A DNA stretch of 64,000 nucleotides from a virus: positions 41,490-105,489 of IMG/VR virus record IMGVR_UViG_3300027895_000005. The stretch is one strand, 5' to 3'. Numbering within the stretch: position 1 is the first letter of the stretch; every line of letters starts with the position of its first letter. Of this stretch, positions 38,392 to 45,673 are shown in pieces. The translations under genes and the position numbers were made by a program. Under the pieces are notes generated by a model, which was given only the letters and a program-made list of their open reading frames with translations, searched no databases and had not been told where the DNA came from.

Positions 38392-41190
38392 ATGGCGACC
38401 GAGATCGAGGATGTGCTTTCCGGACGGGAACCCTGGACTGTGCAGCAGGGGGATTGCCGATTGGTTCTGCCGACGCTGCCGGATGGGTGTGTGGACGCCG
38501 TGGTCACTGATGGACCCTACGAACTCGGTTTCATGTCCAAGGATTGGGATGCTTCCGGCGTCTCGTTCAATCCGGCGACGTGGCGGGCAATCCACCGCGT
38601 CCTTCGCCCCGGCGGTTATCTCGTTGCGATGGGCGGTTCACGGACCTTCCACCGAATGGCCTGCGCCGTCGAGGATGGCGGGTTCCAGATTCGTGATTGC
38701 CTCATGTGGTTATATGCGTGCCTAAGCAACGACACAGAACTACTGACCTCGAAGGGGTGGGTTCATTACAGTAGAATCACGACTGACAATCTCGCACTCG
38801 CATACAATCCGACTTCGGATTCGTTCCGGTGGGAGAAGGTTGAGGAAGTGATGACCTATGACTACTGCGATACCGCCTACCGAATTCAATCGGATCACAC
38901 GGACCAAATCGTCTCCAGAAATCATCGCTGCCTTGTTAAACGAGGCGGAAGCTACGCATTCGTCTACGCGGAGGCATGCCAACAGCAAGAGGGTGTACCC
39001 GTTCTGGAAGACGTGCAAGGTCTGCTCGACGCCCTACCAGTGCCAGACCAGAGAGCAGGCGGCGCGCAACAAGACTTGCTCGCCAGGATGCGCCGCGAAG
39101 GCGATCGAGGGGCAGCGTGCGAGGAAGCCAGTAGTGGAGCGGTCGGGATTGAAGATGGTGGCGTGCGCCGTCTGCGGCAAGGTATTGTGGCGGTTCCGCT
39201 CCCGGCTGGCGAGGACGAAGAAGCCGACGTGTTCACGGCAGTGCAACGGCAAACTGCGCGGTGCGGCTTTAACTCCGCACGCCAGCAAGGGACGTGCGAA
39301 CTGGACGGCCGCGTCAGTGGCGTACACCAAGAAGATGACGGGGGCAAACAATCCGGCGTGGAAGGGTGGGGTAACGTACGTCAAGCGCAAAGGCAACTAC
39401 GTCGGTCACAAGTATGTCCGCTGCCCGGCGGAGTTCCTTCCGATGGCGAGGAGGGACGGCTACGTTGCCGAGCATCGGTTGATCGTGGCGCGCATCATCG
39501 GTCGGCTACTGACCAGGCTGGAAACGGTTCATCACGAGAACCACAACCCGCTCGACAACCGACCCGAGAACCTGATGCTGTTTGCCTCCAACAGCGACCA
39601 CAAACTGTACGAGGCTCACGGCACGCCAGAGCCGATCTGGCGATGGTAACGCCCGTTTGGCATCAGGGCGTCGTCTGGTGCATCCGCGTGCCCTCTGGTG
39701 CGTTTGTCGCTCGCCGCAACGGCAAAGTATTCGTCACCGGAAACAGCGGCTTCCCGAAAAGTGACGGGTGCCTCAAACCGGCCTACGAACCCATTATCCT
39801 CGCGAGAAAGCCGGGGAAAAAGGTGTTGCCGTTGGGTATCGACGAGTGCAGGATTAAAGCAGATGACGGCGTTCCCCTCTTCGGCAACGGCAGAAGGGAA
39901 GCCGTCAACGCCTACGCAAACGGTATGGGGTGCGACGGCAGGACCGGGGAGATTTCGCACGCGGGCCGCTGGCCCGCCAACGTCGTTCATGACGGGTCCG
40001 ACGAGGTGATGGAGGGGTTCCCGGAAGCGGGGAGTACCTTGAAACATTCCTACCCAGATCAGGACTCCGGAACAGGCGGGGAAAGCGGGAAGTACGGTCG
40101 CTTCGGCGCAAAGACCGTTACGACTCATGCCGACTCTGGCAGCGCCGCCCGCTTCTTTGCGATGTTTCCAGAGGACGAAAGCGGGTGGATGTTTCGCCGC
40201 GCCAAGGCTATAATGGAGGTATGGAATCAACAACATGCCTTCATTGTGGAAAAGAGTTCGTCCCTGCCAAGCGAAGCCGCCGCTTTTGCTCTCGCTCATG
40301 CAGTAGTAGCGGCCAGCCAAGAGGGCAGGCGGCTAAACGGTGTGCGGGGACTTTCTACGAACGTAACGCCCAGCGAATTAAGGACGCTCGCAGAGAGCGC
40401 TATCGCGGCGACCCTGAGTATCGAAAGAAGGTTCTTGCCCGAACAGCAGCAAGGAAAGCCCATCCCATCCAGCAACTATGTGAAGTGTGCGGTGGGCCGG
40501 CACAGCGGCACCACGACGATTACGATAAGCCACTGGAAATCCGATGGCTCTGCGGATCGTGTCACATTGGACATCACGTTGTCGAGCGAGGTTCCTGGGG
40601 TTCCGGGCTCTCCGTCCCAGAGGTTTAACTACTGCGCCAAGGCATCCAAAGAGGAACGTAACGAAGGGTTGCACAATCTCACTCCCGCGAGGGGCGTTCG
40701 GACTAACGCCCCTCGCGGGAGTGAGACGGAGAAGACTGTGCCTCGCCGCAACAATCATCCCACGGTCAAGCCGGTCGCGCTCATGTCATGGCTTGTCCGT
40801 CTCGTCTGTCCAGCGGGCGGTCTGGTTCTTGATCCCTTCGCCGGGTCAGGTTCGACCGGGGTCGCTTGCCGGATGGAGGGGCGGCGCTTCATAGGAGTTG
40901 AGCAGGAGGAAGAATACGCCGACCTCGCCCGCCGCCGCATCGCCTCGGTTAACCCTCTGGCCGACTCCTGCGAGCGCGCCGCCGCAAAGGCCCCCGAACG
41001 CGACCTGTTCACCGCGCTACCCGACTCAGCCCCCATCGCCACCGACCCGGAGCACCCGCCCGAAGCGCCCACCCCCGCCGACGTCGCCCCGGCGCCCGGT
41101 GAGGTTCCACCGAAGCGAGCGGCGAAGGGGCGAGGAAAGAAGTCGGCGACGGTGGAGGGTGGTGAGGAGTTGTTCGAGAAGGAGGGATAA
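38392..41190 (+). CDS. N4/N6 DNA methyltransferase interrupted by an intein and a nested HNH gene
   Basis: 932 codons from ATG 38392 (GGGAGGGG upstream), open throughout. N-extein: 'QQGDCRLVLPTLPDGCVDAV', catalytic-type T-D-G-P-Y, 'HRVLRPGGYLVAMGG', 'IRDCLMWLYA'. The intein (38719-39744) then splits the conserved M-W-L-Y-x-S-G-F-P-K-S motif. C-extein: 'SGFPKSDGCLKPAYEPIILA', 'HAGRWPANVVHDGSDEV', 'GSAARFFAMFPEDES', an extra stretch (about 40180-40620), then 'RFNYCAKASKEERNE', 'NNHPTVKPVALMSWLVRLV' and the AdoMet motif 'VLDPFAGSGSTG'. Order IV-then-I is the beta class. The catalytic motif reads D-G-P-Y instead of D-P-P-Y. A Lys/Glu-rich tail ends the protein. Confidence 0.88.
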   Translation: MATEIEDVLSGREPWTVQQGDCRLVLPTLPDGCVDAVVTDGPYELGFMSKDWDASGVSFNPATWRAIHRVLRPGGYLVAMGGSRTFHRMACAVEDGGFQIRDCLMWLYACLSNDTELLTSKGWVHYSRITTDNLALAYNPTSDSFRWEKVEEVMTYDYCDTAYRIQSDHTDQIVSRNHRCLVKRGGSYAFVYAEACQQQEGVPVLEDVQGLLDALPVPDQRAGGAQQDLLARMRREGDRGAACEEASSGAVGIEDGGVRRLRQGIVAVPLPAGEDEEADVFTAVQRQTARCGFNSARQQGTCELDGRVSGVHQEDDGGKQSGVEGWGNVRQAQRQLRRSQVCPLPGGVPSDGEEGRLRCRASVDRGAHHRSATDQAGNGSSREPQPARQPTREPDAVCLQQRPQTVRGSRHARADLAMVTPVWHQGVVWCIRVPSGAFVARRNGKVFVTGNSGFPKSDGCLKPAYEPIILARKPGKKVLPLGIDECRIKADDGVPLFGNGRREAVNAYANGMGCDGRTGEISHAGRWPANVVHDGSDEVMEGFPEAGSTLKHSYPDQDSGTGGESGKYGRFGAKTVTTHADSGSAARFFAMFPEDESGWMFRRAKAIMEVWNQQHAFIVEKSSSLPSEAAAFALAHAVVAASQEGRRLNGVRGLSTNVTPSELRTLAESAIAATLSIERRFLPEQQQGKPIPSSNYVKCAVGRHSGTTTITISHWKSDGSADRVTLDITLSSEVPGVPGSPSQRFNYCAKASKEERNEGLHNLTPARGVRTNAPRGSETEKTVPRRNNHPTVKPVALMSWLVRLVCPAGGLVLDPFAGSGSTGVACRMEGRRFIGVEQEEEYADLARRRIASVNPLADSCERAAAKAPERDLFTALPDSAPIATDPEHPPEAPTPADVAPAPGEVPPKRAAKGRGKKSATVEGGEELFEKEG
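38719..39744 (+). other. Intein (Hint domain) within the methyltransferase
   Basis: 342 codons in the methyltransferase frame. Block A: Cys1 in 'CLSNDTELLTSKGW'; block B-like 'IVSRNHRCLVKRG'; blocks F/G: 'GVVWCIRVPSGAFVARRNGK' then V-F-V-T-G-N followed by Ser+1 of the extein. Penultimate residue is Gly rather than the usual His. The 220-codon middle does not look like protein in this frame because an HNH endonuclease is encoded there in another frame. Self-excision would restore M-W-L-Y-A-S-G-F-P-K-S. Confidence 0.85.
38993..39649 (+). CDS. HNH homing endonuclease nested out of frame in the intein
   Basis: The +1 frame is open from 38858; the HNH-like part starts near GTG 38993 (AAGAGG directly before it). 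Two or three zinc knuckles (C-K-V-C, C-S-P-G-C, C-A-V-C, C-S-R-Q-C), 'KMTGANNPAWKGGVTYVKRK', then the HNH core: 'VAEHRLIVARIIGRLLTRLE', 'TVHHENHNPLDNRPENLMLF' and a final helix. It ends at TAA 39647-39649, where the intein C-terminal part resumes in the host frame. Inteins normally encode the endonuclease in frame, so this is odd: either a displaced frame or a separately translated gene. Confidence 0.82.
   Translation: MYPFWKTCKVCSTPYQCQTREQAARNKTCSPGCAAKAIEGQRARKPVVERSGLKMVACAVCGKVLWRFRSRLARTKKPTCSRQCNGKLRGAALTPHASKGRANWTAASVAYTKKMTGANNPAWKGGVTYVKRKGNYVGHKYVRCPAEFLPMARRDGYVAEHRLIVARIIGRLLTRLETVHHENHNPLDNRPENLMLFASNSDHKLYEAHGTPEPIWRW
40221..40628 (+). CDS. Second HNH-like gene nested in the methyltransferase body
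   Basis: 135 residues from ATG 40221; TATAAT (40209-40214) and GGAGGT (40215-40220) directly precede it. N-terminal zinc knuckles 'TTCLHCGKEFVPAKRSRRFC' and C-S-R-S-C, a basic helical linker, and 'LCEVCGGPAQRHHDDYDKPL' followed by 'EIRWLCGSCHIGHH', an HNH-like Cys/His site. It lies in the -1 frame of the methyltransferase and ends exactly where conserved methyltransferase sequence (R-F-N-Y-C-A-K) resumes, so it marks an insertion of about 0.4 kb that kept the host frame open. Confidence 0.78.
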   Translation: MESTTCLHCGKEFVPAKRSRRFCSRSCSSSGQPRGQAAKRCAGTFYERNAQRIKDARRERYRGDPEYRKKVLARTAARKAHPIQQLCEVCGGPAQRHHDDYDKPLEIRWLCGSCHIGHHVVERGSWGSGLSVPEV

Positions 41191-41191
41191 C

Positions 41192-41332
41192 ATGGACTGG
41201 ACGCATGATCGCCTTGCAATGGTGCAACTGATCCTGCTGCACACTCGCGGATTCGCGCCCGAGGTGCGATTCCGCTATGAGCGCCTGGAGGCATACTTAA
41301 TCGAGTGCATCAACCGGGAGGAGCAACCGTGA
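41192..41332 (+). CDS. Very small hypothetical protein
   Basis: 46 residues (MDWTHDRLAMVQLILLHTRG ...), helical. Start one base after the methyltransferase stop; its TGA overlaps the next GTG. Not recognised. Confidence 0.55.
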   Translation: MDWTHDRLAMVQLILLHTRGFAPEVRFRYERLEAYLIECINREEQP

Positions 41333-41616
41333 TCCGCAAGAACGCATGGACCTGTCGGGAGGTGCATTGTGAGGGCGAACCGATGCCGGAGACAGCTTTC
41401 GTTATCCGCGCATGCACCCCTATCGACGTCCGGGAAGCTGCCGAGATGGCGGCACAGCGGCTGGAGGAGAAGTTCCAAGGCGACCCCTCCGAGTGGGATC
41501 TGTTGCATGTCACCACTCGGCAAATGATCGAGGTGTGTGAATCGGACGACGTCTGGCGACGATTCACTGTTGTGTTCAGCTTCAAACCCATCTACAAGGC
41601 GGAGGAGCAAACATGA
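41329..41616 (+). CDS. Hypothetical protein
   Basis: 95 residues from GTG 41329 (GTGA overlap). Mixed fold; 'TPIDVREAAEMAAQRLEEKF' helix and 'RRFTVVFSFKPIYKA' strand. Not recognised. Confidence 0.62.
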   Translation: MIRKNAWTCREVHCEGEPMPETAFVIRACTPIDVREAAEMAAQRLEEKFQGDPSEWDLLHVTTRQMIEVCESDDVWRRFTVVFSFKPIYKAEEQT

Positions 41617-42053
41617 CGCCCGCACAGGCAAAGAAGATGACCACCGGCTGCGATCCCGTCGCGTGGCTTGCCGTGGCTGACTACCTCGACGAGCAGGGCA
41701 AGGACGCCGAACCGTGGCGTACGCGCGGCCTTGTTGGGGTGGCGCTGACGGCGTGGTTCGACGCCTACCACAACCCGACGACGGACTTTTCAGAGCCGTA
41801 CAAGCCGCTGCGGAGCCATATCGGCGTCACGCCGGACTACTACCTTGCCGTGCTGAGGGCGAAGAAAGGACTGTCGTTCCGGTTGTGGACGCGAGATCTT
41901 GCCGCCAACAGCCTCAAGAGGTTCAGTGTTGGCTTTTACCACGAGGAGAAGGGGTTGCGCGCCCTGATCTTCCGGGTGTCTGCTGAGATTCTGATGCACC
42001 GTCGATTCAAAGACGAGATGTCTGATTACTGCAAAGGAGAAGGCGAACCATGA
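41613..42053 (+). CDS. Protein with TIGR02996-like N-terminus
   Basis: 146 residues. 'DPVAWLAVADYLDEQGKDAE' (14-33) is a weak version of the planctomycete repeat-companion module; the rest is an alpha/beta protein with 'TPDYYLAVLRAKKGLSFRLW'. ATGA coupling both sides. Confidence 0.65.
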   Translation: MTPAQAKKMTTGCDPVAWLAVADYLDEQGKDAEPWRTRGLVGVALTAWFDAYHNPTTDFSEPYKPLRSHIGVTPDYYLAVLRAKKGLSFRLWTRDLAANSLKRFSVGFYHEEKGLRALIFRVSAEILMHRRFKDEMSDYCKGEGEP

Positions 42054-42466
42054 TTACGAAGGACGACATCGTCAGCAAGCTGACCGCCCGCGTGCAGGTG
42101 CTCGAACACGAGGCTGGTCAACTCCAGCAGAAGAACGACCGGCAGATCATCATGATTCGGATGCGCGACATGGAGATTGACCAGCAAGGACAGTTGATCG
42201 CCACGCTGAAACGCCAACTGGAGGAAGCGGAGCGGGAACTGATGGCGACACCAGCCGAGCGCGAGCAGTGGCAACAGCAAGCCGTCCGTGCGGCAGTTGC
42301 TGCTGCCGAACGCCGCGAAGCCAGACTCCAGGGGTACGACGGTCCGCCCTGCCATCGTTGCGGTCAGCGAAAGACTATCAGTAACACGGCCGCCGGACAG
42401 TGGGCGTGCGAGGGGTGCGGCGCACGGGACCGCAGCGAGGGTGTGGTGGATCTGGAAAAGGAGTAG
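42050..42466 (+). CDS. Coiled-coil protein with C-terminal zinc ribbon
   Basis: 138 residues. A long parallel coiled coil (about 1-95, Gln/Glu-rich) ends in C-H-R-C-G-Q-R ... C-E-G-C-G, a zinc ribbon. Possibly a DNA-associated scaffold; function unknown. Confidence 0.7.
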   Translation: MITKDDIVSKLTARVQVLEHEAGQLQQKNDRQIIMIRMRDMEIDQQGQLIATLKRQLEEAERELMATPAEREQWQQQAVRAAVAAAERREARLQGYDGPPCHRCGQRKTISNTAAGQWACEGCGARDRSEGVVDLEKE

Positions 42467-42469
42467 GCT

Positions 42470-42646
42470 ATGCAACCCGGCAGAACCGACCGCGTCCACG
42501 CCGAAGATCAACGAGACGATCTGCCCTGTGACTGGTGCGGTGAGATCAGGCTGACCACCGTCAACGAGATCTGGAGCGAGGCGTTTCCTGTGGGGTGGCT
42601 GTGCCGGCTGTGCGAAGAATGCGGCTCTGGTTGTGCTGGAGGCTGA
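42470..42646 (+). CDS. Small zinc-binding protein
   Basis: 58 residues. C-D-W-C-G (20-24) and C-R-L-C-E-E-C-G-S-G-C (45-55) provide six Cys. Good AAGGAG ribosome site. One of at least a dozen small Cys-knuckle proteins in this operon. Confidence 0.65.
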   Translation: MQPGRTDRVHAEDQRDDLPCDWCGEIRLTTVNEIWSEAFPVGWLCRLCEECGSGCAGG

Positions 42647-42653
42647 GAGAACC

Positions 42654-42917
42654 ATGAAATGCTCCCATTGCGGCAAGCGGTCCCCGAAGCGTAGCGATCA
42701 TCTTTGCGATGACTGCTACGGCTTCGACGACGAGGACGACGATAACTACGGCTTCGACGACGAGGACGACGAGGAACCTGAACCTATTGGCGAGTGCGTT
42801 GAGTGCGGCAACCCGACCTACGGCGGCGACAGCGAAGACGAAGTCGATCTGTGTAGTAGCTGTCTGTGGTATGCGAACCAGCCAGGCGAAGAACCGGAGA
42901 AAGGGAAAGCATCGTGA
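42654..42917 (+). CDS. Zinc-ribbon protein with acidic repeat
   Basis: 87 residues from ATG 42654. C-S-H-C and C-D-D-C knuckles, then two tandem copies of Y-G-F-D-D-E-D-D, then a second zinc ribbon (C-V-E-C ... C-S-S-C). The acidic repeat resembles DNA-mimicking stretches; such a protein could block DNA-binding enzymes, but this is speculative. Confidence 0.68.
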   Translation: MKCSHCGKRSPKRSDHLCDDCYGFDDEDDDNYGFDDEDDEEPEPIGECVECGNPTYGGDSEDEVDLCSSCLWYANQPGEEPEKGKAS

Positions 42918-43327
42918 CCATGCTTGCAACGAACAAGAACCCCTGTACCACCTGCCCGTATCGCCGGGACGTCCCTGCCGGCGTGTGGACCGCGGAAGAA
43001 TACGCCAAGCTGCGAGAATACGACGATGAAAGCAACCCAGCGCTTGCGGTCTTTCTCTGCCACCAATCGAACGTCGTGGGTGTTGCGACGGCGTGCAAAG
43101 GGTGGGTAATGGTCCACCAGGAATCGGTTGCCGTGCGTCTGGGATGTGTCCTTGGACAACTCGACCCGGCGACGTGCTTCGCCGAGACGGAGATTCCGCT
43201 TCACGAGTCAGGGGTTGCTGCGGCTGATTTCGGCGAACAGGGCGTCAAGAGGCCGGGAAGGAAGGCGCTCAAGGTAATCGGCAAGCTGGCAGGAACGGGA
43301 CGATTCAAGACGGAGGATGATGTATGA
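42914..43327 (+). CDS. DUF6283-like protein
   Basis: 137 residues from GTG 42914 (GTGA overlap; ATG 42920 alternative). 'NPCTTCPYRRDVPAGVWTAE' followed by 'EYAKLREYDD', 'VFLCHQ' and 'ACKGWVMVH' is the DUF6283 pattern with conserved Cys residues, possibly an Fe-S or zinc site. Family function unknown. Confidence 0.75.
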   Translation: MTMLATNKNPCTTCPYRRDVPAGVWTAEEYAKLREYDDESNPALAVFLCHQSNVVGVATACKGWVMVHQESVAVRLGCVLGQLDPATCFAETEIPLHESGVAAADFGEQGVKRPGRKALKVIGKLAGTGRFKTEDDV

Positions 43328-43473
43328 GTTACCTGCCCGAACTGCACTACTGCTGCGTTTGCGGAGAAGACCTCGGCGCCGAGAATGGCGACGGGATCTG
43401 TCGCGGATGCGACGAGGATGAAGAGGACTACCCAGGAGCGGACAGCTTTTACGATGAGGAGGTCGAACCATGA
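43324..43473 (+). CDS. Small acidic zinc-binding protein
   Basis: 49 residues. C-C-V-C-G (10-14) and C-R-G-C (26-29) followed by an acidic tail (DEDEEDYPGADSFYDEEVEP). ATGA overlaps on both sides. Role unknown. Confidence 0.62.
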   Translation: MSYLPELHYCCVCGEDLGAENGDGICRGCDEDEEDYPGADSFYDEEVEP

Positions 43474-43733
43474 AGAAGCAACCCAGCACCCTACCGCCTT
43501 ACATGGCCCTGACTGACGCAGCACAGTCCGCAACGACGCGGATAGCCGAACTGGAAAGCGAACTAGCAGCGGCGCGAGCGGAAGCTGACCGTCTTCGCCG
43601 AGCCTGCCAACTGGCAATCATCAGCCTGGACCTCGCCAACGACGACCCAACGGGGAAGACGTATGCGGTGTACGTCGTCCTGCGAGACGCGCTCGTCGTC
43701 GCCGTGGAACCACCCCCTCCAGCCGGCCGCTGA
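43470..43733 (+). CDS. Coiled-coil small protein
   Basis: 87 residues; 'TTRIAELESELAAARAEADR' is a clear coiled coil, then 'QLAIISLDLANDDPTGKTYA' and a Pro-rich end. Not recognised. About 90 bases of GC-rich, hairpin-forming DNA follow. Confidence 0.62.
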   Translation: MKKQPSTLPPYMALTDAAQSATTRIAELESELAAARAEADRLRRACQLAIISLDLANDDPTGKTYAVYVVLRDALVVAVEPPPPAGR

Positions 43734-43821
43734 CGGCGCGTTGCCGCCGGCCTCCTGAGACGTCTGATCGAAGCGGTTCGGGAACGAGCCGGCCGGAGGG
43801 GATGAATATGAAGGAGCCTGT

Positions 43822-44457
43822 GTGATCCTGCTTGTTTCCGGACTGACGGGCGACTGGGCGCGAATGTACAGGGACCTCGACGCCAACGTGGGGTTTCTCG
43901 TCACTCCGTCGGGAGGCCATAAACCGGAGACGGTGTTGAGCTACTGCCAGACGTGGGCTTGCGACAACGACGCATTCCGCGACTTCAAACCGGACGCCTT
44001 CCGCAGGATGCTCGGTCGCTGGCAAGGTCGCACGCCACCCGGGAAGTTCGTCGCGTGCCCTGACGTGGTGGCAGATTATCAGGGCACGCGAGATAGGTTC
44101 GAGGAGTGGGAGCCAGAGATTCATGCCTCCGGATTTCCCGTGGCGCTGGTGGCGCAGGACGGGTTGACTCCTGGCACTGTGCCGTGGGAGCGGATCGAGG
44201 CGCTGTTCATCGGCGGCACGACAGCGTTCAAGATCGGTCAGGGCGCGGCGGATCTGTGCCGCGCAGCAAAAGAGAGAGGTAAGTGGGTGCATATGGGCCG
44301 CGTGAATTCCGCCCGGCGCATGGAGACGGCGGCTCGATATGGCTGCGACTCGATAGACGGCAGCGGATACAGCAAATGGAGAAAGCTGATCGCTCCGGGA
44401 GTGCGGTTCCTGCGTCGTGCGGTGATGTTGGCAAAGACACAACCAGAAATGTTCTGA
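43822..44457 (+). CDS. dpdA: DpdA-like TGT-superfamily protein
   Basis: 211 residues from GTG 43822. 'VGFLVTPSGGHKPETVLSYC', 'TWACDNDAF', 'KFVACPDVVADYQGTRDRF', 'FPVALVAQDGLTPGTVPW', 'ALFIGGTTAFKIGQGA' and 'KWVHMGRVNSARRMETAARY' then 'GCDSIDGSG' fit the phage branch of the tRNA-guanine-transglycosylase superfamily (DpdA-like), which inserts 7-deazaguanine bases into DNA. The Asp in the D-N and P-D-V-V patches are candidate catalytic residues. It is followed after 7 bases by QueC, which makes the preQ0 precursor. Confidence 0.8.
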   Translation: MILLVSGLTGDWARMYRDLDANVGFLVTPSGGHKPETVLSYCQTWACDNDAFRDFKPDAFRRMLGRWQGRTPPGKFVACPDVVADYQGTRDRFEEWEPEIHASGFPVALVAQDGLTPGTVPWERIEALFIGGTTAFKIGQGAADLCRAAKERGKWVHMGRVNSARRMETAARYGCDSIDGSGYSKWRKLIAPGVRFLRRAVMLAKTQPEMF

Positions 44458-44464
44458 GGGCCAC

Positions 44465-45130
44465 ATGAAAACCGTTTGCCTTCTCTCGGGCGGATTGGAC
44501 AGCGCCACCCTGTTGCATCATCTTCACGCAGCAGGCGAGGAACTGGTCGCCCTGTCGTTTCGCTACCCTTCCCGGCACAACGCACGGGAACTGTCCTGCG
44601 CCGCAAAGCAGGCAAGCACCCTCGGAGTGACTCATCGCGTGATTGCTCTTGACGGCGTCTTCGAGGCTTTCCGCTCGACGCTGCTTGCTTCCTCGGCCGA
44701 AGACGTCCCGGATGGGCACTACGAGGACGAGAGTATGCGCTCGACGGTGGTCCCGTTCCGCAATGGGATCTTCCTCTCGGTTGCCGTGGGACTGACCGAA
44801 TCGCTCGGATGTGACACCGTTGCCTACGGATGCCACGCAGGGGACAACGCAGTCTATCCGGACTGCCGCCCAGAGTTCGTTTATGCGATGAAGGGAGCGG
44901 TGGAACGCGGATCCTATCGCCGCGTAACCATCGACACCCCGTTCATCAAGTGGCGAAAGCGGGATGTGGTTGCAACGGCCGTCCGGTTGGGTGTGCCGTT
45001 GCACGAAACGTGGACGTGCTACAGAGGTGGCGATCGGCATTGCGGCCGATGCGGCTCATGCCAGGAACGCATCCTTGCCTTCGCCGAAGTTGGCGTGATC
45101 GACCCCGTAAAAATGGAGGTTGCGACGTGA
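44465..45130 (+). CDS. queC: 7-cyano-7-deazaguanine synthase (QueC)
   Basis: 221 residues. PP-loop S8-G-G-L-D-S13 near the N-terminus, 'VPFRNGIFLSVAVGLTESLG', 'VAYGCHAGDNAVYPDCRPEF', and the zinc tetrad 'CYRGGDRHCGRCGSCQERIL'. QueC converts carboxy-deazaguanine to preQ0 with ATP and ammonia. All key residues are present. Together with the DpdA-like gene it suggests that phage DNA carries a deazaguanine base; QueD, QueE and FolE are not in the window and may come from the host. Confidence 0.93.
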   Translation: MKTVCLLSGGLDSATLLHHLHAAGEELVALSFRYPSRHNARELSCAAKQASTLGVTHRVIALDGVFEAFRSTLLASSAEDVPDGHYEDESMRSTVVPFRNGIFLSVAVGLTESLGCDTVAYGCHAGDNAVYPDCRPEFVYAMKGAVERGSYRRVTIDTPFIKWRKRDVVATAVRLGVPLHETWTCYRGGDRHCGRCGSCQERILAFAEVGVIDPVKMEVAT

Positions 45131-45327
45131 TCCCGAAATGTGAGACCTGCGCCGCCTGGGACAGCAGCAACCAGCGGAACGGAGCCTGCCGACGGCGCGC
45201 CCCGGCGCCGCTGCTCGAGGTGCAACTGGCGTACTCGTCCACGGTGGAGGCGATGCGTCCACGATATCCCGTTACGCTTGCTGGGGATGGATGCTTCGAT
45301 CACATCCCGAAGCCGGTCGAAGGGTGA
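45127..45327 (+). CDS. Small Cys-containing protein
   Basis: 66 residues from GTG 45127 (GTGA overlap). C-E-T-C (5-8), C (about 20) and C (about 57) as in small phage/planctomycete zinc or Fe-S proteins; 'KCETCAAWDSSNQRNGACRR' is a recurring phage pattern. Function unknown. Confidence 0.68.
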   Translation: MIPKCETCAAWDSSNQRNGACRRRAPAPLLEVQLAYSSTVEAMRPRYPVTLAGDGCFDHIPKPVEG

Positions 45328-45351
45328 CCCTCTACCACCCTTTTTTATAGT
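45324..45351 (+). promoter_or_regulatory. Probable internal promoter
   Basis: GTGACC (45324-45329), 16-bp spacer, TATAGT (45346-45351) in an AT-rich gap before the gene at 45419. The sequence after the -10 (AGTAGTAGTA) closely resembles that after the promoter at 50986 (AGTAGTAG), hinting at shared control. Confidence 0.55.
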
Positions 45352-45418
45352 AGTAGTATATGGAATATGGTCTATGGCAAATTTCTATCTCAATTGTTGT
45401 TAAAGGAGAGACGATCCG

Positions 45419-45673
45419 ATGAGCAAGGAGAAATGGTACGTCGTCCACGCGGTGGAACGGCTCCGCGACGGGCGAGAGGAATGGGCCAGAGTCGTTTGTG
45501 GTCTCGACGACGCCATCGCGATGATCAACCAGTCGAGCAACGGCTTCACCGGCTGCAACACCGACTATCAGGTGTTCGAGCTGGGCAAGGAGATCCCGCT
45601 GGAGATCGTCAAGGAAGAGGAACCGCAACCGGCCAAGGTGAAGACGAAGTTTCGGGTAAAGGGGAAGCGATGA
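45419..45673 (+). CDS. Hypothetical protein
   Basis: 84 residues, ATG 45419 preceded by AAAGGAGA. 'KEKWYVVHAVERLRDGREEW' strand-helix opening, Lys/Glu-rich end. First gene after the AT-rich promoter gap; ATGA overlap with the next gene. Confidence 0.65.
   Translation: MSKEKWYVVHAVERLRDGREEWARVVCGLDDAIAMINQSSNGFTGCNTDYQVFELGKEIPLEIVKEEEPQPAKVKTKFRVKGKR

Noticed and set aside
40180-40628. Second intein in the methyltransferase
   Set aside because: No Cys/Ser block A or His-Asn/Gly-Asn block G was found at the edges, unlike the first insertion.
43805-43825. Seven-codon leader before the DpdA-like gene
   Set aside because: Too short to judge; the overlap with the GTG start may be chance.
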